The position numbers and the translations under genes are program-made. A DNA stretch of 9,081 nucleotides from Desulfosporosinus sp. UBA4726 (GTDB taxonomy: Bacteria; Bacillota; Desulfitobacteriia; Desulfitobacteriales; Desulfitobacteriaceae): contig DHJG01000181.1 of NCBI GenBank assembly GCA_002404215.1, positions 1-9,081 on the forward strand, written 5' to 3'. This document shows, in pieces, positions 6,476-9,081 of the stretch (the stretch's first letter is position 1; each line of letters begins with the position of its first letter). The notes under the pieces were generated by a model. The model was not told where the DNA came from. It saw nothing but the letters and a program-made list of their open reading frames with translations, and did not search any database.

Positions 6476-6739
6476 TTACAGGTTGACAACCTTAGAACTG
6501 GGTGAGTTCATGTCCGATCTGCGCATGACATGATTTAGAACTTTAACGACAGTGGCGGGCGAACTGGTCAGTTTGACCACTCGGAACTCTCTGGATTTTT
6601 CACCGTATAATACGTTTAGAATATCCAAGACTTTTCCCTTGGCGGCAAAGAATGTTGCCTCATCAATAGCACCACGCAGTTCTGGTTGCTCAATTTCCTG
6701 ACCTAACTTTGCTAGTTCAGAACGGAAATACCAATACAT
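6476..6739 (-). CDS. Uncharacterised 87-residue protein
   Basis: I do not recognise this family. The case for a real gene is the start: ATG at 6739 with a consensus AAGGAGG (6745-6751) five bases upstream, and a possible promoter behind it. The product is soluble and mostly helix-forming. It begins MYWYFRSELAKLGQEI, has a central FFAAKGKVLDILNVLYGEK, and ends in a basic, Ser/Val-rich tail after KVLNHVMRRSD. There is no signal peptide, membrane segment, cysteine pair or catalytic motif. The mixture of acidic helix and basic C-terminal third would suit a small nucleic-acid-binding or regulatory protein, but nothing shows this. It is convergent with the methyltransferase and separated from it by two hairpins. 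It may be part of transferred DNA, given the decayed genes to its right. Confidence 0.6.
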   Translation of the reverse strand: MYWYFRSELAKLGQEIEQPELRGAIDEATFFAAKGKVLDILNVLYGEKSREFRVVKLTSSPATVVKVLNHVMRRSDMNSPSSKVVNL

Positions 6740-6771
6740 AAGAACCTCCTTAATTCGCTCATGTTTTACTC

Positions 6772-6799
6772 ATTCTATCAAAAAAGTGTTATGCCTAAA
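6772..6799 (-). promoter_or_regulatory. Weak candidate promoter of the 87-residue gene
   Basis: On the minus strand TTTAGG (6799-6794) and TAGAAT (6777-6772) are 16 bases apart and lie about 33 bases before the start codon. Both boxes deviate from consensus. Confidence 0.3.
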
Positions 6800-6865
6800 T
6801 TATTTTGTAAAGTGTTCGTAAAACTAAACACACACGATGTTATTATATGTTAGCGGAAGGTTTTC

Positions 6866-6952
6866 GTGAAATATCAGCCTGAATCCGAAAAATTCGTTCA
6901 AAGAGGCACACCTCAAATCTTACCTTTCGATAAAAAGTATAGGCATCGTTAA
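6866..6952 (+). CDS. Possible 28-residue peptide or gene remnant
   Basis: A GTG at 6866 with GGAAGG five bases upstream (6855-6860) opens a 28-codon frame ending in TAA at 6950-6952. It encodes a hydrophilic peptide containing SEKFVQRGTPQILPFDKKYR. I recognise no family. It may be the tail of a lost gene, since the next feature is a decayed transporter. The rest of 6740-6962 shows nothing recognisable apart from the minus-strand promoter candidate. Confidence 0.2.
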   Translation: MKYQPESEKFVQRGTPQILPFDKKYRHR

Positions 6953-6962
6953 AAGGTATTAA

Positions 6963-7217
6963 CACCTATTTGTTAGAGAAAATACTACCCGCGACCTTTA
7001 TACAACTTCTGAACGTGCTGGATTGTTTTGTGCCGTTAGTCCTGCCAGTGCAACAGTTTTAGGGAGTATATTCTTAAATGAGAGTTTGGGGCTTATAGGA
7101 ATTTTAGGGACATTATTAATTTTATTAGGAATGGTTTCTGTCAACATAATGAATTTTATCAAAAAGGAGAAGTGCAACAATGAAGTACGAAAAAATTATT
7201 CAATCATTGAAACATAA
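6963..7217 (+). pseudogene. C-terminal remnant of an EamA/DMT-family transporter
   Basis: The open frame starts after a TAA at 6960-6962 and has no ATG. From about 7011 it reads ERAGLFCAVSPASATVLGSI and then FLNESLGLIGILGTLLILLG, the last two membrane helices of an EamA-type drug/metabolite transporter. In this family the pattern SP..A...G..FL.E in the ninth helix is followed by a tenth helix of this kind. A full protein has ten helices and about 300 residues, so roughly three quarters is missing. The frame ends at 7217, overlapping the next gene's start by 38 bases; this may reflect the original operon layout. A TTG at 7023 could start translation of a 64-residue piece, but such a piece would not transport anything. 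Confidence 0.75.
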
Positions 7218-7782
7218 TGGTTATAAGGTTTTATTTTTTGAAACATCGACAGCGGCAGCGGAATATGTTGATGCAAATATAAACGGGAATACCGTTGGGT
7301 TTGGTGATTCGGCAACGCTTGCATCAATGAAACTTGCAGAACTCTTATCGAAGCATAATTCAGTGGTAGATCCAGGAAAATATTCTGGATTTGAATTCAA
7401 CGAAATTGCTCAAAAAGCGCTTTTGACCGATGTTTTTTTCACATCAGTCAATGGAGCAGCGGAAACGGGTGAACTGGTAAACATTGATGGGACTGGAAAT
7501 CGAGTTGCAGGCTCATTATTCGGACATAAAAAAGTTATCTTTGTATTGGGGACAAACAAAATTGAACTTACTCTTGAAAAGGCTATATGGCGTGCTCGTA
7601 ACATCGCTGCTCCCCAAAATGCAAAGCGTCTTGGTTATAAAACTCCTTGTGCAGTTAAGGGCGATCGCTGCTATAATTGCTCAAGCCCTGACAGGATATG
7701 TAATACATTAAATATTCATCTTAAGAAGATGAAAGGTGTTGAAGCAGAGGTAATTATAATAGATGAAAGTTTAGGAATGTAA
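7180..7782 (+). CDS. LUD-domain (LutC/YkgG-like) protein
   Basis: The 200-residue protein is a single LUD domain (DUF162, LutC/YkgG family). Recognisable segments are NTVGFGDSATLASM (37-50), DVFFTSVNGAAETGELVNID (84-103), a GNRVAGSLFGHKKVIFVLGT stretch (106-125), and RARNIAAPQNAKRL (138-151). Near the end are four cysteines, C157, C164, C167 and C174, in the order C-x6-C-x2-C-x6-C, including CSSPDRICN. Stand-alone proteins of this type are common in anaerobes and carry this cysteine set, presumably a metal or Fe-S site; their reaction is not established. LutC itself works with LutA and LutB in lactate oxidation, but neither partner is present here. The ATG at 7180 has AAGGAGA (7164-7170) nine bases upstream. 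Its start overlaps the decayed transporter frame, so it may depend on transcription from upstream. Confidence 0.88.
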   Translation: MKYEKIIQSLKHNGYKVLFFETSTAAAEYVDANINGNTVGFGDSATLASMKLAELLSKHNSVVDPGKYSGFEFNEIAQKALLTDVFFTSVNGAAETGELVNIDGTGNRVAGSLFGHKKVIFVLGTNKIELTLEKAIWRARNIAAPQNAKRLGYKTPCAVKGDRCYNCSSPDRICNTLNIHLKKMKGVEAEVIIIDESLGM

Positions 7783-7880
7783 AAAAAAGCGCCATGAAGC
7801 GGCTGCTCACAGGACGCACCAGTTTTGTGATTGCTCACTGGTACTTAATGCGAACTTGCCTTTTAGAGTCTATAAGAGTT

Positions 7881-7909
7881 TTGAATAGACAAGAGAGTTT
7901 CATTATAAT
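7881..7909 (+). promoter_or_regulatory. Near-consensus sigma-70-type promoter of the GNAT gene
   Basis: TTGAAT (7881-7886) and TATAAT (7904-7909) are separated by exactly 17 bases. Transcription should begin near 7916, giving a leader of about 60 bases. That leader contains a small hairpin (GTGCT 7923-7927 paired with AGCAC 7937-7941) before the start codon at 7978. Confidence 0.75.
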
Positions 7910-7977
7910 AAAATATTTAAGCGTGCTAATTTTTAAAGCACCCCTCGAAAATAACTAAATCATGAAGGGTAGATATT

Positions 7978-8421
7978 ATGAATATTCGAATCGCTGAAAA
8001 GAATCATCAACAGGTTATTTCTGAGTGTGTGGATGCGGCTTATAGCATTTACATTGATAGAATAGGGAAAAAGCCTGCTCCTATGCTTATGGACTATGCA
8101 GAACTCATTTCGAAAAATCTTGTCTATGTAGCTACGGACAAGGAACAATTAAAAGGTCTTATTGTGCTGATTCCGAAAGGAAACTACTTATTGATTGAAA
8201 ATGTGGCAGTCTACTCCAGTTTCCAAGGACAAGGAATTGGACGTAGATTAATTGAATTTGCTTTTAAGCTTGCTAAAGATGCAGGTTTACAAGAAGTCCG
8301 TCTATATACTAACGAGTTGATGACTGAAAATCTTATGTACTATCCCAAATTCGGATTTATCGTAACGAATCGTCGAATAGAAGATGGTTACAGACGTGTA
8401 TATATGTCAAAATCTTTGTAA
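7978..8421 (+). CDS. GNAT-family N-acetyltransferase
   Basis: The 147-residue protein is a complete GNAT acetyltransferase. The acetyl-CoA-binding motif A is visible as LLIENVAVYSSFQGQGIGRR (71-90), with the Q-x-x-G-x-G type loop QGQGIG at 83-88 that holds the pyrophosphate. Motif B follows as NLMYYPKFGFIVTNRR (118-133). The length is typical. The family acetylates amines of antibiotics, polyamines, amino acids or protein N-termini; this sequence does not tell which. The ATG at 7978 has GAAGGG eight bases upstream (7964-7969). It has its own strong promoter at 7881 and is monocistronic in appearance. It is intact although surrounded by decayed genes, which suggests it is under selection or recently acquired. 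It is not a copy of the GNAT fragment at the left edge, whose visible sequence is quite different. Confidence 0.88.
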   Translation: MNIRIAEKNHQQVISECVDAAYSIYIDRIGKKPAPMLMDYAELISKNLVYVATDKEQLKGLIVLIPKGNYLLIENVAVYSSFQGQGIGRRLIEFAFKLAKDAGLQEVRLYTNELMTENLMYYPKFGFIVTNRRIEDGYRRVYMSKSL

Positions 8422-8515
8422 TTTAACATACTCGTTATTCCATAGCCTCCTGCCCGTTAGTTCAATAATCCCCTAAAACTTTGAAATTCTTAAGGTTTTA
8501 ATAAGCAAAAAGCTA

Positions 8516-8544
8516 CTGACCGGATTTTCACTTCGCAGTATAAT
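8516..8544 (+). promoter_or_regulatory. Candidate promoter before the vanR-like remnant
   Basis: A TATAAT at 8539-8544 lies 17 bases after CTGACC (8516-8521). The -35 box is a poor match, as is usual for promoters switched on by a response regulator. It would drive the vanR remnant and the vanS-like gene. A weak stem (TAAAACTT 8474-8481 with AAGGTTTTA 8492-8500) upstream could end the GNAT transcript, but it lacks a T-tract. Confidence 0.4.
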
Positions 8545-8584
8545 AATTATGGGGATATATGCTTAAAAAAAAGAAGAAGATGTT

Positions 8585-8748
8585 TTGGCTACAAATATTT
8601 TGATAGTTGATGATGAACAAGCTATTGCCGATCCGGCGTGGTATTGGACATGGACACCCATGAATGTACGCTGAATGATAAAAAGGTGGTCAGGTCGGAA
8701 AAATTGTTCCATGAGGTATGGGGGGGTGGCTATAAAATTGAAAAGTAA
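8585..8748 (+). pseudogene. vanR: vanR-like response regulator reduced by internal deletions
   Basis: Only pieces of a VanR/OmpR-type response regulator remain, in the right order. From a TTG at 8585 one frame reads ATNILIVDDEQAIAD, the start of the receiver domain with its acidic pair. It then runs out of frame to a stop at 8675. In another frame, from 8632, comes SGVVLDMDTHECTLNDKK, matching the start of the VanR DNA-binding domain. This passes directly to VVRSEKLFHEVWG and then GGYKIEK and a stop at 8746-8748, the true C-terminus of VanR. Compared from memory with VanR of the vanA cluster, three blocks are missing: most of the receiver and linker (about 130 residues), about 20 residues of the winged-helix domain, and about 40 residues including the recognition helix. 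No functional regulator can be made. Confidence 0.8.
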
Positions 8749-9081
8749 GAGAAAAAATGATTATTCGAAATTAAAAAGGAAAGTATTTCTCCAAATGCTC
8801 CTTATTGTTTTTGCCGCGGCTGCAATTGTTATCTTCCTGCGTTTTACAATTCAGGAACGCTTTAGTTTTGGAGATACTATTGTCCGCTTTTTAATGAATA
8901 CATTTTATATGCGTAACAGAGATGCTGTACTTATTTCTCATCTTCTATTTCTTAATAATATTGAAATCATTACACTTGTAGTGATCCTTATATTTTTAGT
9001 GATATTACTTAGATTTTCAATTTCATGGTTTACCAAGTATTTTGATGAGGTCAGCGCTGGAATGGATAAACTTGCTGAGGA
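8726..9081 (+). CDS. vanS: VanS-like sensor histidine kinase, N-terminal part (runs off the window)
   Basis: From a GTG at 8726 the frame stays open to the window end (118 codons). It begins AIKLKSKRKNDYSKLKRK, closely like the start of VanS. Two membrane helices follow at about 21-39 and 80-97, enclosing a short external loop of about 40 residues, the ligand-sensing part. After the second helix, SWFTKYFDEVSAGMDKL begins the HAMP/linker region, matching the KYFDE segment of VanS. The kinase core with its phospho-acceptor histidine lies beyond the window. The start overlaps the last 23 bases of the vanR remnant, the same overlapping layout as in vanRS operons, which is why I chose this GTG. 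VanS senses glycopeptides in vancomycin-resistance clusters, but VanRS-type pairs also occur without resistance genes. Its natural partner gene is destroyed, so it would have to signal to another regulator. Confidence 0.8.
   Translation, partial: MAIKLKSKRKNDYSKLKRKVFLQMLLIVFAAAAIVIFLRFTIQERFSFGDTIVRFLMNTFYMRNRDAVLISHLLFLNNIEIITLVVILIFLVILLRFSISWFTKYFDEVSAGMDKLAE

Noticed and set aside
7783..7800. Run of eight A after the LUD stop codon with nearby G+C-rich bases, read as a minus-strand terminator
   Set aside because: The possible stem has only three or four consecutive pairs, and no minus-strand gene lies to its right.
7818..7842. ACCAGT/ACTGGT inverted repeat after the LUD gene
   Set aside because: Only 6 bp with a 13-base loop and no T-tract; too weak to call a terminator or binding site.

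Overview
The window reads as chromosomal DNA of a low-to-moderate G+C Firmicute, most likely a clostridial lineage. The evidence is clean AAGGAGG-type ribosome binding sites, TATAAT-type promoters, a MutS2-family ATPase, a Tet(M)-type ribosomal-protection GTPase joined to a YacP/Rae1 domain, and a VanR/VanS-type locus. A Peptococcaceae relative such as Desulfitobacterium or Desulfosporosinus would fit, but this is a guess from gene style, not a placement.

Left part (1-5502). Two large intact genes are divergently arranged. On the minus strand is a 641-residue MutS2-like ATPase without an Smr nuclease domain. On the plus strand is an 883-residue protein made of a complete EF-G/Tet(M)-like translational GTPase followed by a YacP/Rae1-type NYN ribonuclease domain. 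The 729-bp gap between them is dense in hairpins and short repeats. It includes a minus-strand terminator whose 5' arm lies inside a 15-codon leader ORF, which looks like an attenuator aimed at the MutS2-like gene. MutS2 and Rae1 of Bacillus subtilis both act on ribosomes, so this pair is the best candidate here for an undescribed ribosome-surveillance or antibiotic-response module. That link is inference. At the far left, a 5'-truncated GNAT acetyltransferase fragment abuts the MutS2-like stop codon.

Middle (5503-6962). A 190-residue class I SAM-dependent methyltransferase is followed by two hairpin terminators. Facing it is an 87-residue protein of unknown family with an excellent ribosome binding site. 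The next 220 bp hold no convincing gene, only one 28-codon ORF with a good ribosome binding site.

Right part (6963-9081). This is a patchwork of decayed and intact genes: the last two membrane helices of an EamA-type transporter; an intact LUD-domain (LutC/YkgG-like) protein; a GNAT acetyltransferase behind a near-consensus promoter; a vanR-like response regulator reduced to about 160 bp by at least three internal deletions; and the intact start of a vanS-like sensor kinase that runs off the window. The kinase seems to have kept its overlapping start even though its partner gene is gutted.

All functional calls come from reading the translations and recalling families. No search or folding program was run.
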